A stretch of 16,380 bases of DNA. Source: JACNKJ01 sp964440095. Its GTDB lineage: Bacteria; Krumholzibacteriota; Krumholzibacteriia; JACNKJ01. Position 1 is the stretch's first letter, and each line of letters starts with the position of its first letter. The stretch covers positions 1 through 16,380 of the forward strand of contig CAYTPZ010000042.1 in NCBI GenBank assembly GCA_964440095.1. Reading direction: 5' to 3'. The notes under the pieces are model-generated. The model was given only the letters and a program-made list of their open reading frames with translations, was not told where the DNA came from and ran no database searches. Shown here piece after piece: positions 8,742 through 16,355 of this stretch. The translations under genes and the position numbers were made by a program.

Positions 8742-11159
8742 GTGCGTCAGCTTCTTCTAATCATGTTTGTCCTGCTTCCAACACTTGCCTTGGCCTCAAA
8801 AATCAAAGGCCAAGTGTTCGACGCGAATAGTGGATCACCTCTGGCCTTCGCCAACATCGTTGTGAAGGACAGCGAACGGGGTGCCATCAGCAATCGCGAG
8901 GGGAAATTTACGGTAGAGTCCCACAAGGGAGCCGCCACCGTTCTCCTGGTCACCTATCTGGGATACGAGCCCCGCGAAATCATCGTAGCCCCCGGGCTGG
9001 ATCAGGTTTCCATCGCCATGGTGGCGACGGTTCTGGCTGAAGATGCCATCATCGTTTCCACCACTCGCAAGCAGCCGCATATTGATCCGATTCCACTGAA
9101 GAACATGGATCGCGAAACCATCGAGAAACGTTACTGGGCGCAGGACCCTCCCATGCTGCTTGCCGAGACGCCCGGCGTCTACGCCTACAATGAATCGGGC
9201 AACGGCATCGGCAACAGCTATCTGATGCTGCGCGGATTCGGGCAAAATCGAGTGGCCGTGATGATCAATGGCATCCCCTTGAACGGAGGCGACAGCCATG
9301 ATGTCTGGTGGGTGGACTTACCCGATTTTGCGGCAAGCCTCAAGGACATCCAAGTTCAGCGCGGTGTCATGAGCGGCCTTTACGGCGGATCTGCATTGGG
9401 TGGGAGCATCAACCTGGTGACCGACAGTTTTTCTCGTGAGAGAAAGCTGAGCCTGTCCCAGGGCCTGGGAAGCTGGGGCACGCAGAAGAGCAATATCGAG
9501 TACAGCAGCGGGGTCATGGACGAAGCGCTCAGTGTAAACCTGCGTCTGAGCAGCATCCGCAGCGACGGCTATCGCGATCAGAGTTGGACTAAATCATGGG
9601 CCTATTACGCCAACCTCTCCCACTTCGGCGAGCACAGCACCACGCGCATCAACTTCTACGGTGGGCCGGAGAACACACACCTAGCCTACAAAGGCATCAC
9701 CGCGGCGCAGCTCGAAAATGATCGCGAAGACAATCCTTTGAATTGGGAAGACGAAGAGGATCATTTTCATCAACCTCATTTTGAGTTTCACAACAGTTGG
9801 CAGATTGATTCGGACCGAAGTTTGAACAACACTCTTTTCTTCACCAAGGGAGACGGTTATTATGAGCAGTTCCGTGAAAATCGTGATTTCTACGAATACA
9901 ATTTAGTAGAAGCTCCAAATGATGAGCAAACCGATCTCGTACGTCGCCGCACCGTGGACGAATGGGATGCCGGTTGGATTCCCCAGTTCGATTGGCTCAA
10001 AGGACGGCACAAGCTTCAGTTCGGTGGAGAAGTGCGGCTACATCGATCGGAACATTTCGGCGATGTGCAATGGGCCGAGGTCTATCCCGCGAATCTGCCC
10101 CAGTACCAGCGATTCTATGACTACAAGATCAAGAAGACGGCCTTGAGCGCCTACGTGAAAGATCGCATTCAGCTCAGCGCCGAACTGGCTTTGGAAGCCG
10201 TGTTGCAGATGCAGCACAACGGCATCGAACTCTATGAGGACAAACGCTTCGATGTGGCCTACACCCGCGACTACAACTTGGTCAGCCCGCGCATCGGCCT
10301 GAGCTGGCAACCTGAAGAGGGCCGCTCCTTCTTCCTGAGTGCATCCCACGGTGGTCGTAGTCCCGCCCACCGCGATGTCTACAACGCAGGAGATTTCTGG
10401 TCGGGGCCCGGTGGTGAAGTCTATCAAGATGACGCATACGTGAGTCACTTCCGGGAATCCGGCGGACAGTTGACTTACATCGGCCCCGAGGCAAAGTCGG
10501 AAAAGGTGCTCGACCTCGAATTGGGAGGACGGCTGAGCAGCACGCGCTACTCCTTCGACTGGACCCTCTACTGGATGGACTTCCGCGACGAAATCGTGCC
10601 CTACGCCGGCGCGCAGGATGACAACCAATACCCCAACAATGGAAACGCCGAGCAGAGTCGTCACAGCGGTTTGGAACTCGGTGCCAAAGTCCTTCTCTTG
10701 GAAGGCTGGTCGCTCACCGGCGCCGCGAATTTCACCCAGGACCGATTCGTCAAATACACCGAATACGGCTTTGATTGGTACAACGACGAACCCATCGCCA
10801 CGGTCTACGATGATCAGATTATTCCGGGCTACCCGGTTTACTCCTGGAATCTCAGACTGGATGGTGAGATCGGAATGTTCAGCCCTTGGCTGTCGGCAAA
10901 GGGCAATGGACACCAATGGCTGGACGGGCGCAATGAAGATGCACGCAGCGTAGAACCTTTCACCTTGCTGGATGCCGGAATCAGCGTGCAGCTTCCCTAC
11001 TTCAGCTACTTGCAGGGTTTGAATCTGAACTTTCGCGTGAACAACTTGCTGGACAGTGAATACGAAAGCTCCGGCTACATCGAGTACGACGATGGCGAAC
11101 CTCGATGGTTCGTGGGTGCTGCGCGAAACTGGTACGCCGGATTAAGTGTGGACCTCTGA
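8742..11159 (+). CDS. TonB-dependent outer-membrane receptor, probably for thiamine
   Basis: The start is GTG (8742-8744), with GGGAGG five bases upstream; an earlier in-frame GTG at 8691 lies in the terminator tail and is rejected. The 805-residue product has a signal peptide (1-19, ending LALAS), a carboxypeptidase-regulatory-like domain (about 21-98, KIKGQVFDANSGSPLAFANI) and a plug (about 115-229: LLAETPGVYAYN, MLRGFGQNRVAVMINGIPL, VQRGVMSGLYGGSALGGSI). A beta-barrel follows to the C-terminus, with FRVNNLLDSEYESSGY and a final YAGLSVDL strand. It would move substrate into the periplasm using TonB energy. The riboswitch and downstream pyrophosphokinase point to thiamine or a phosphorylated form, as in the thiamine OMR receptors of Bacteroidetes. 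Specificity is inferred from context. No TonB/ExbBD genes are in the window. Confidence 0.93.
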   Translation: MRQLLLIMFVLLPTLALASKIKGQVFDANSGSPLAFANIVVKDSERGAISNREGKFTVESHKGAATVLLVTYLGYEPREIIVAPGLDQVSIAMVATVLAEDAIIVSTTRKQPHIDPIPLKNMDRETIEKRYWAQDPPMLLAETPGVYAYNESGNGIGNSYLMLRGFGQNRVAVMINGIPLNGGDSHDVWWVDLPDFAASLKDIQVQRGVMSGLYGGSALGGSINLVTDSFSRERKLSLSQGLGSWGTQKSNIEYSSGVMDEALSVNLRLSSIRSDGYRDQSWTKSWAYYANLSHFGEHSTTRINFYGGPENTHLAYKGITAAQLENDREDNPLNWEDEEDHFHQPHFEFHNSWQIDSDRSLNNTLFFTKGDGYYEQFRENRDFYEYNLVEAPNDEQTDLVRRRTVDEWDAGWIPQFDWLKGRHKLQFGGEVRLHRSEHFGDVQWAEVYPANLPQYQRFYDYKIKKTALSAYVKDRIQLSAELALEAVLQMQHNGIELYEDKRFDVAYTRDYNLVSPRIGLSWQPEEGRSFFLSASHGGRSPAHRDVYNAGDFWSGPGGEVYQDDAYVSHFRESGGQLTYIGPEAKSEKVLDLELGGRLSSTRYSFDWTLYWMDFRDEIVPYAGAQDDNQYPNNGNAEQSRHSGLELGAKVLLLEGWSLTGAANFTQDRFVKYTEYGFDWYNDEPIATVYDDQIIPGYPVYSWNLRLDGEIGMFSPWLSAKGNGHQWLDGRNEDARSVEPFTLLDAGISVQLPYFSYLQGLNLNFRVNNLLDSEYESSGYIEYDDGEPRWFVGAARNWYAGLSVDL

Positions 11160-11809
11160 TGCTGCTGAGCAAGGGCAAGAAGACGGGCCTGGTCATGCTG
11201 GATGGAGACGCGCCTTCAAGTAGTCTCGAGCAAGCTTGGCTGAACGAATGCGATCTCTTCATCTGTGCAGACGGCGCAGCAAATCGCGAGTACCCTCGCC
11301 TGCCCGACGCGGTGATCGGCGACATGGATTCTCTGGTCAAGATTCCCGAAGGTGTGTCGGTGCATCGCATGGACGATTCCGATCGCACCGACGGCGAAAA
11401 ATGCGTCATCTATCTGAATCGGGAAAAATGCGATCGCATCGTGTTGTTGGGCGGAACCGGCGGGAGGCAGGATCATCACTTGGTGAATCTGGCCCTGCCC
11501 ATGTCGCGGCCGGAGGAAATCATGCTGGCCGGAGAAGACTTTGCGGCGGTGGCCGTGTGGGGAAGACAGAAATTCAAAATTCCACTAGGTCGCGGCCTGT
11601 CCATTTTCCCGCTTTACGGAAGTGCCCAGGGCGTCAGCCTTAGTGGTGTGGAATTCCCTCTGGAATCCGCGGATCTTGCCTTCACCCGCGGACTCACCGC
11701 CTCAAATCGTAGCGTGGAATCTTTAGTGGAAATCGAAGTGCTCAGGGGTCGCTTGCTACTCATCGTCGAGCGAAAAACAGGCGATCCCCTCTGGCAGGAT
11801 ATCTTGTGA
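11159..11809 (+). CDS. thiN: Thiamine pyrophosphokinase
   Basis: The ATG (11159-11161) overlaps the receptor stop by one base (TGATG), a coupled start. A longer frame from 11105 lies inside the receptor gene and is not credible. The 216-residue protein shows the family motifs: CADGAANREY and PDAVIGDMDSL (36-59), DRTDGEKCVIYL (75-86) in the place of the usual DxTDxEKAL, LLGGTGGRQDHHLVNLAL (96-113), and TRGLTASNRSVE (176-187) near the thiamine-binding end. It transfers pyrophosphate from ATP to thiamine, giving TPP directly and trapping imported vitamin in the cell. Its product is the riboswitch ligand, so the operon is under end-product control. The enzyme class is secure; thiN is the name used for this single-domain type. 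Confidence 0.94.
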   Translation: MLLSKGKKTGLVMLDGDAPSSSLEQAWLNECDLFICADGAANREYPRLPDAVIGDMDSLVKIPEGVSVHRMDDSDRTDGEKCVIYLNREKCDRIVLLGGTGGRQDHHLVNLALPMSRPEEIMLAGEDFAAVAVWGRQKFKIPLGRGLSIFPLYGSAQGVSLSGVEFPLESADLAFTRGLTASNRSVESLVEIEVLRGRLLLIVERKTGDPLWQDIL

Positions 11810-13179
11810 CACCCGCCGCCCTTGCGGTCTACGCGGCCTTTCTCGCCTACGCGGTCCTTCGCCTTTTCCGCAAAGGTAAGAAAGGTGAAAGCGATTACCT
11901 CATCGCAGGCCGCAGCCTGACTCTGCCCGCCTTCGTGGCCACGACCGTATCAAGCTGGTACGGCGGCATTCTGGGAGTCGGCGAATACAGCTACACCTAC
12001 GGCCTGTCCAACTGGCTTGTCTTCGGCGTCCCCTACTATCTCTATGCCTTGATCTTCGCGCTCTTCCTGGCCAAGCACGCGCGGCGCAGCCGCATGCTCA
12101 CGGTTCCCGACCAGTTGCGCGAACACTATGGCGGCGGCGTTGCCATACTTGGCGCTTCGGTGCTCTTCCTCATGACCGCACCCGCCGCCTACGTTCTGGC
12201 ATTGGGTACGCTGCTGGTACACCTCACGGGTTTCCCCCTCATGCCCATACTGCTTGTGGGCACGGCCTTCTCCCTGGCCTATGTGTTTCGCGGCGGATTG
12301 GCCAGCGTGGTCTTCACCGACAAGATCCAATTCATACTGATGTTCCTGGGCTTTCTCATACTTCTCCCCACGGCTGCGTTCAAGCTCGGTGGGTTCGGCT
12401 GGCTTCGGGCAAACCTTCCCGCCGAACACCTTAGTTGGAACGGAGGACTTCCCTGGCAGGCCGTGGCTGTCTGGTACGTGATCGCCGCAGCAACATTGGT
12501 GGAACCCGCATTTTATCAACGCTGCTATGCGGCCAAAAGTGAAGGTACGGCGCGACGGGGACTCCTTGTCTCCATTCTCTTCTGGATCTTCTTCGACTTC
12601 ATGACCACCTTTTCCGGCCTCTACGCTCGTGCAGCCCTTCCCGGTTTGGCAGAGGCAGGTGGATTGGGAGCCCAGGCCAGTTATCCAGCCCTGGCCCAGA
12701 GCGTATTGCCCCCTGTAGCAGCCAGCCTATTCATGGTAGGGCTTCTGGCCACCATCATGAGCACCATCGACAGCTACGGTTTCCTGGCAGCCGTCACCTT
12801 CGGTCGCGACATACTATGGCGCATCAGCGGCAGCCATGGCGACTCCACACGATACAGCCGTTTGGGACTTGTGGTCACCGGATTCGCCAGCGCAGGCCTG
12901 GCCCTGTGGCGCGAATCCATCGTGGGTCTCTGGCACGACCTGGGTAGTGTGGGCACACCTGTTCTGCTTTTGCCCTTGGCCTTGAGTTTCGGACGACGCA
13001 AGATCGCGCCCCATTGGATTTTCGCCGCCATGATCGGCGGCGGAGGAATAGCAGCGCTCTGGATCGCGCTCCATCAATTGGACAGGGCTTATCCCTGGGG
13101 AATCGAACCCATCTTTCCCGGACTATTGCTAAGTGGAATCTTTTGTCTGATCGGTTGGCTCAGGGCGTCGCGTTACTGA
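11806..13179 (+). CDS. Sodium:solute symporter, probable thiamine transporter (ThiV-like role)
   Basis: The GTG start (11806-11808) overlaps the kinase stop by four bases (GTGA). The 457-residue protein has about 13 membrane helices and the SSS-family signatures DYLIAGRSL (30-38), GLASVVFTDKIQ (164-175), EPAFYQRCYAAKS (233-245) and STIDSYGFLAAVTFGRDI (319-336). These transporters import solutes with Na+. SSS proteins under TPP riboswitches have been predicted as thiamine transporters (ThiV), so here it would be the inner-membrane step after the TonB receptor, taking the place PnuT has in Bacteroidetes operons. A precursor such as hydroxymethylpyrimidine is possible, but the kinase beside it favours thiamine. 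Its last 20 bases overlap the end of the opposing lipoprotein gene. Confidence 0.88.
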   Translation: MTPAALAVYAAFLAYAVLRLFRKGKKGESDYLIAGRSLTLPAFVATTVSSWYGGILGVGEYSYTYGLSNWLVFGVPYYLYALIFALFLAKHARRSRMLTVPDQLREHYGGGVAILGASVLFLMTAPAAYVLALGTLLVHLTGFPLMPILLVGTAFSLAYVFRGGLASVVFTDKIQFILMFLGFLILLPTAAFKLGGFGWLRANLPAEHLSWNGGLPWQAVAVWYVIAAATLVEPAFYQRCYAAKSEGTARRGLLVSILFWIFFDFMTTFSGLYARAALPGLAEAGGLGAQASYPALAQSVLPPVAASLFMVGLLATIMSTIDSYGFLAAVTFGRDILWRISGSHGDSTRYSRLGLVVTGFASAGLALWRESIVGLWHDLGSVGTPVLLLPLALSFGRRKIAPHWIFAAMIGGGGIAALWIALHQLDRAYPWGIEPIFPGLLLSGIFCLIGWLRASRY

Positions 13180-13849
13180 AGCTGATGCTTGCTTCCCACT
13201 GGGCGGGATCGCGCCAGAACTCCCGGCTTTCAGCGAGGAAATCCAATGCCGCCACGCGCGTGGCCTCAAGCACGGGATGGGGCTGATCGTTTTCCGGCAG
13301 CCATCGCGGACCGCCGCGGGCCATGTGGGTCCACGATCCGCTGAAACGGCTCTGGCCCTGGGTGGCGAATCGGATGATTTCCACGCCGCTGGGAGCTTCG
13401 CGCACGATGAACTCCAACTCCAGATCGCAGGAGCGGTAGCCATCGCCCACACCCAGGCTGCGCAGTCGCATAGCATTCACCTTCACGCCAATGTAGAGGT
13501 GTGGATCTCCCGGCCAACCGCGCAACGCGAAACCAAAGGCCTCCAGGGTGCCGCTGAGTGATTCATGCATACGATCCTGCATCTCGTATGAATCGGGAAT
13601 GGGCAGGTACCAATCTTCACCCAGTTCCTTTTCTTGAAAATGCCAGACCACGGAACTGCCGCGACCCAGGCGACTGCTCTCCTGGAGTTGAACCCCATCC
13701 AAACGCAGATGGGGAAGCACCGGCGCATGTTCGCGATACTCCAATCGCAAAAGCGCGCCGTCCTGTACGGGATTGCGCGCATGTTGCGGCGCACATGCCG
13801 CCAGAAGCGGCACTGCGATGAGGAGAATGATTCGCCGAAGCTGTTTCAT
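13160..13849 (-). CDS. Hypothetical outer-membrane-type lipoprotein
   Basis: The ATG at 13847-13849 gives 229 residues beginning MKQLRRIILLIAVPLLAAC, a lipoprotein signal with lipobox LAAC and Cys19 as lipid site. Alanine at +2 fits outer-membrane sorting. An ATG nine codons earlier would spoil the signal peptide. The mature part is soluble, alternating beta-rich stretches (LRLEYREH, DLELEFIVREAPSGVEIIRF) with a helical C-terminus (EATRVAALDFLAESREFW). I do not recognise the family; the general plan resembles small lipoproteins such as YajG or transport-auxiliary lipoproteins, which is only a loose impression. It begins 13 bases after the peptidase stop, with GGTGAG as a weak ribosome site, so the two are one operon. 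Its end overlaps the symporter gene by 20 bases. Confidence 0.8.
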   Translation of the reverse strand: MKQLRRIILLIAVPLLAACAPQHARNPVQDGALLRLEYREHAPVLPHLRLDGVQLQESSRLGRGSSVVWHFQEKELGEDWYLPIPDSYEMQDRMHESLSGTLEAFGFALRGWPGDPHLYIGVKVNAMRLRSLGVGDGYRSCDLELEFIVREAPSGVEIIRFATQGQSRFSGSWTHMARGGPRWLPENDQPHPVLEATRVAALDFLAESREFWRDPAQWEASISFSNATP

Positions 13850-13862
13850 TTCATCGATGGTC

Positions 13863-15902
13863 TCACCAAGAAGCACTCAGGGGACTTGCTCCCGCGGCCC
13901 AATTGCCCTTCACACAATTCTTGCCATTGTCGAAGGCCAGGTAACTGTACTTGCCGTAGTGGGGCACTTTTCGCGCGATGATGCCCACCTGTTTCGCCTC
14001 GGAAGCCAGGACGGCCATGAGACCACGGTCGGCGCCGCGCTTCTGTGAGTATACCACGCTTCCCGTGGCCGGCTCCAGTCGCTGCCCATGGAAGACAGTG
14101 AAGAAAGGCGTCACTTGAAGAGCGTCGGGCGTTTCCATGAATGACGGAGGCGTTTTGCCGAGCCAGATCAGTGTGCGGGCCGCGTCGCGTGCGTCGGCAT
14201 CGTCCGCCTGGACAAACTGAGCTTCGCCCTCTACCCAATTGGATGCGAAGGCGCTAAAGGCCTCTTCCAATTCTGCATCCATCCCTTGCTGCAGAATAAA
14301 AAGCGGCGCTTCGTCACTGAGGATCAGACTTAGAGTCGCCTCCATCTCTTCCTCGTGCAGGCGACGGAACACGTGGAAATCCGGATCCACTTCCACGTGG
14401 CCCGGGAAGTTCTGCTTAGACAATTCGAAGCGCTTTTCCGCAGCATCCAAACTCAGCATCTGAATGTCGCAGCGCATGCAGGAGTCGTGAGCATGCTGAA
14501 TGTTAACCGGCACGTCCAGATTCCAGATGCCGCCCTCCTGACGCAGGGTGAAAGCCACCTTGTCGCCAAGATCCTCCATGTCCTCAAGGTAGAGCATGGG
14601 CGCACCGGCTCGGTCCACCCACTCGCTCTGCATGGATTCGAGGCCGCCCTCGGCCAGGCCCGCTTCAATTTCCGCAGCGCGGAAGAAGTCGGACCAGACG
14701 GCTTCGCTCCACTGTTTCTCCTCGATGACTCGCCGTAGCGAAGCTCGGAAGGCATCGCGGCCGATCTTCTCTTCAAGCATGTGAAAGACGAACATGGATT
14801 TTCCATAGCCCACAGCACGAGTGGCCGCATTGTGGCGCGACACGAATTCGGTGAGTGGGAAATCCTTACCCTCTTCGGAAGTATAGCGCGTGTAATCCTT
14901 CAAGGTGTTCTTCCGGTACTGAGTCGCCTCATGAGGGTTTTTACGTTCTTTGTAAAGGTAGTCGGCGTTGTAGACCGTGAGTCCTTCGCACCAGTTGCCG
15001 CCTTCGCCCACGAAAACCGAGTTTCCCCACCAGTTGTGTGCGATCTCATGACCCAGGCTGGTCTTCACGATGAAAGGCAGACGCACCACCTGCTGACCCA
15101 GCAAGGTCCAGCCGGGCATGCCGTATCCCGTGGGGAAGAAATTTTCGACGATGGCAAACTTGGCGAAAGGAAAAGGTGAGAGAAAGGACTCATAGAGTTC
15201 GAGATAGGCGGCGGTTTCGTCCAGGTAGATGTCGACCAGGGTGGAATCTTCCGGGAAAAAGTATGTCTCGATGAGAGTTTCGCCCTGCATGCGACTATCC
15301 ACACGCCATCGATTGGCGGCGAGATTCAAACCATCGGTAATGTGAGGTGCGTTCCAGACCGTGCGTGTCCAACCCTTCTCGGTACTTTCTGCGATTCGCT
15401 TGCCCTGGGTAAGGCTGGTCCAAGCTTCCGGCAATCGTATGGTCACGCGATGGGAATAGAGGCCACCATCGACGTAGGGATACCATCCCTGTCCGCCGGA
15501 AAGGAAGATGCCTTCTTCCCCCACAGTGGCGTTGATCTCCGCGCCAACCTTTTCCCGACCGAAGACAGTGCCGCTGACATCTTGATAAGCTTCACCGCTC
15601 CATTTCAACACGACGGTTTGCGCAGGCTTGGACAATTCAAGGTGCCAAAGCTGCGTGCTTCCAGGATCTTCTTCCTCCAGGCGAGTCAATGAACCCGCGG
15701 CCTCCGGAGTGAAGTCCTTGTATAGATAGAAATCAACTTCGCCTACCGGCTCTGAAAAGCTAAGGGTGTCCGCGCCGCTCACATGATGAGTGGCGGGATC
15801 CATTTTCAGATCCATGGCATGGCTGAGCAGATAGCCAGCTTCGGCTAATGCCGTGCCTGGCAATGCGAGAAGAATTGCGCCAAGGGCGAGTGTGAACTTC
15901 AT
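13863..15902 (-). CDS. Secreted M1-family zinc metallopeptidase
   Basis: The ATG at 15900-15902 has GGAGG five bases upstream and opens a signal peptide (1-20, MKFTLALGAILLALPGTALA). A GTG 73 codons earlier lies in the 20-base repeat and is rejected. The 679-residue protein has an N-terminal beta domain, then NFFPTGYGMPGWTLLG (254-269), the zinc site HEIAHNWWGN (285-294; His285, Glu286, His289), the likely third ligand in NWCEGLT (Glu306), and YGKSMFVFHMLEEKIG with a candidate transition-state tyrosine. The C-terminus ends in HYGKYSYLAFDNGKNCVKG, as in other secreted relatives. The GxMEN aminopeptidase motif is absent and the HExxH-to-Glu spacing is 16 rather than the usual 18, so specificity may differ from classic alanyl aminopeptidases. 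It leads an operon with the lipoprotein. Confidence 0.88.
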   Translation of the reverse strand: MKFTLALGAILLALPGTALAEAGYLLSHAMDLKMDPATHHVSGADTLSFSEPVGEVDFYLYKDFTPEAAGSLTRLEEEDPGSTQLWHLELSKPAQTVVLKWSGEAYQDVSGTVFGREKVGAEINATVGEEGIFLSGGQGWYPYVDGGLYSHRVTIRLPEAWTSLTQGKRIAESTEKGWTRTVWNAPHITDGLNLAANRWRVDSRMQGETLIETYFFPEDSTLVDIYLDETAAYLELYESFLSPFPFAKFAIVENFFPTGYGMPGWTLLGQQVVRLPFIVKTSLGHEIAHNWWGNSVFVGEGGNWCEGLTVYNADYLYKERKNPHEATQYRKNTLKDYTRYTSEEGKDFPLTEFVSRHNAATRAVGYGKSMFVFHMLEEKIGRDAFRASLRRVIEEKQWSEAVWSDFFRAAEIEAGLAEGGLESMQSEWVDRAGAPMLYLEDMEDLGDKVAFTLRQEGGIWNLDVPVNIQHAHDSCMRCDIQMLSLDAAEKRFELSKQNFPGHVEVDPDFHVFRRLHEEEMEATLSLILSDEAPLFILQQGMDAELEEAFSAFASNWVEGEAQFVQADDADARDAARTLIWLGKTPPSFMETPDALQVTPFFTVFHGQRLEPATGSVVYSQKRGADRGLMAVLASEAKQVGIIARKVPHYGKYSYLAFDNGKNCVKGNWAAGASPLSASW

Positions 15903-15930
15903 GGAAGCCTCCGGATTCAGGTCTTTCCCT

Positions 15931-15959
15931 ATGCTAACCAAGCCGGAGGGCAGATCCAA
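15931..15959 (-). promoter_or_regulatory. Candidate promoter of the M1 peptidase operon
   Basis: On the minus strand TTGGAT (15954-15959), 17 bases, TAGCAT (15931-15936), then AGGG. The expected leader is about 22 bases and contains the GGAGG ribosome site. Pattern and spacing match the other candidates in the window. Confidence 0.45.
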
Positions 15960-16101
15960 GCAGGATTCCGAGGCGAAACGATGGGTCGCCAGAGTATTAT
16001 TCCCATTTGAGAATGATTTCGATTTACTCTCTTGGAACTCACTTTGCTTAGGACATGCTTGAAACCCGCGCCAACATAGGCTGATCGGGTCTTCCTTATT
16101 G

Positions 16102-16121
16102 TGAATGATGACGGTATTCAC
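16102..16121 (-). repeat. 20-base repeat, copy 2 (inverted relative to copy 1)
   Basis: The minus strand reads GTGAATACCGTCATCATTCA, identical to plus-strand bases 35-54. The preceding minus-strand bases ATATGT are also shared. In the frame ATG (16123-16125) it reads MCEYRHHSQ then stop, against MSGEYRHHS in copy 1. There is no intact gene around it. Confidence 0.9.
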
Positions 16122-16274
16122 ACATATTCGAATTCATTCAAACTGTTTACCAGCTAGTCTTTCAACCATACCACACAAAAGAAGTCTTGGCTCTTCCGGG
16201 TTTCGTGTGAGCAGCGAGCCATGATTCACCGTCTTCGGCTCTTTGCTTTCGCGCCGAGTGCGGCTTGTTCCGGC

Positions 16275-16304
16275 GTCCACCCGGGTGGACTTTTTGTCTG
16301 TTTT
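16275..16304 (+). terminator. Orphan intrinsic terminator
   Basis: A perfect 16-base palindrome GTCCACCCGGGTGGAC (six-pair stem with CCGG loop, or longer) is followed directly by TTTTTGTCTGTTTT. This is a textbook plus-strand factor-independent terminator. No plus-strand gene ends upstream: the nearest genes are on the minus strand, so it ends an unrecognised transcript or is left from lost DNA. Confidence 0.7.
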
Positions 16305-16325
16305 CGGTGGCAAGAACTGTGCCCT

Positions 16326-16355
16326 TTGTGCCCGCTAACCCGTTGTTAATATTAT
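16326..16355 (+). promoter_or_regulatory. Weak candidate promoter reading out of the window
   Basis: TTGTGC (16326-16331), 18 bases, TATTAT (16350-16355), in an AT-rich patch just after the orphan terminator. It could serve a gene starting beyond the right edge. Only the -10 is a good match, and it does not fit the TAGnnT pattern of the other candidates. Confidence 0.25.

Noticed and set aside
8084..8900. CRISPR or phage defence system next to the HNH relic
   Set aside because: No repeats with regular spacing, Cas-like, restriction or toxin-antitoxin proteins are visible. The HNH-type fragment alone does not indicate a defence island.
11105..11158. Longer start for thiamine pyrophosphokinase
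   Set aside because: It lies wholly within the receptor coding region and adds residues with no family similarity. The ATG in TGATG at 11159 fits operon coupling.
13849..13876. Lipoprotein start nine codons upstream at 13876
   Set aside because: It would place acidic residues (MLLGETIDE) in front of the lipoprotein signal and overlap the peptidase stop. The ATG at 13849 yields a typical KQLRR n-region.
15903..16121. N-terminal extension of the M1 peptidase from a GTG at 16121
   Set aside because: The extension would put 73 unpatterned residues before a perfect signal peptide. The ATG at 15902 has GGAGG at proper spacing and a promoter just upstream.
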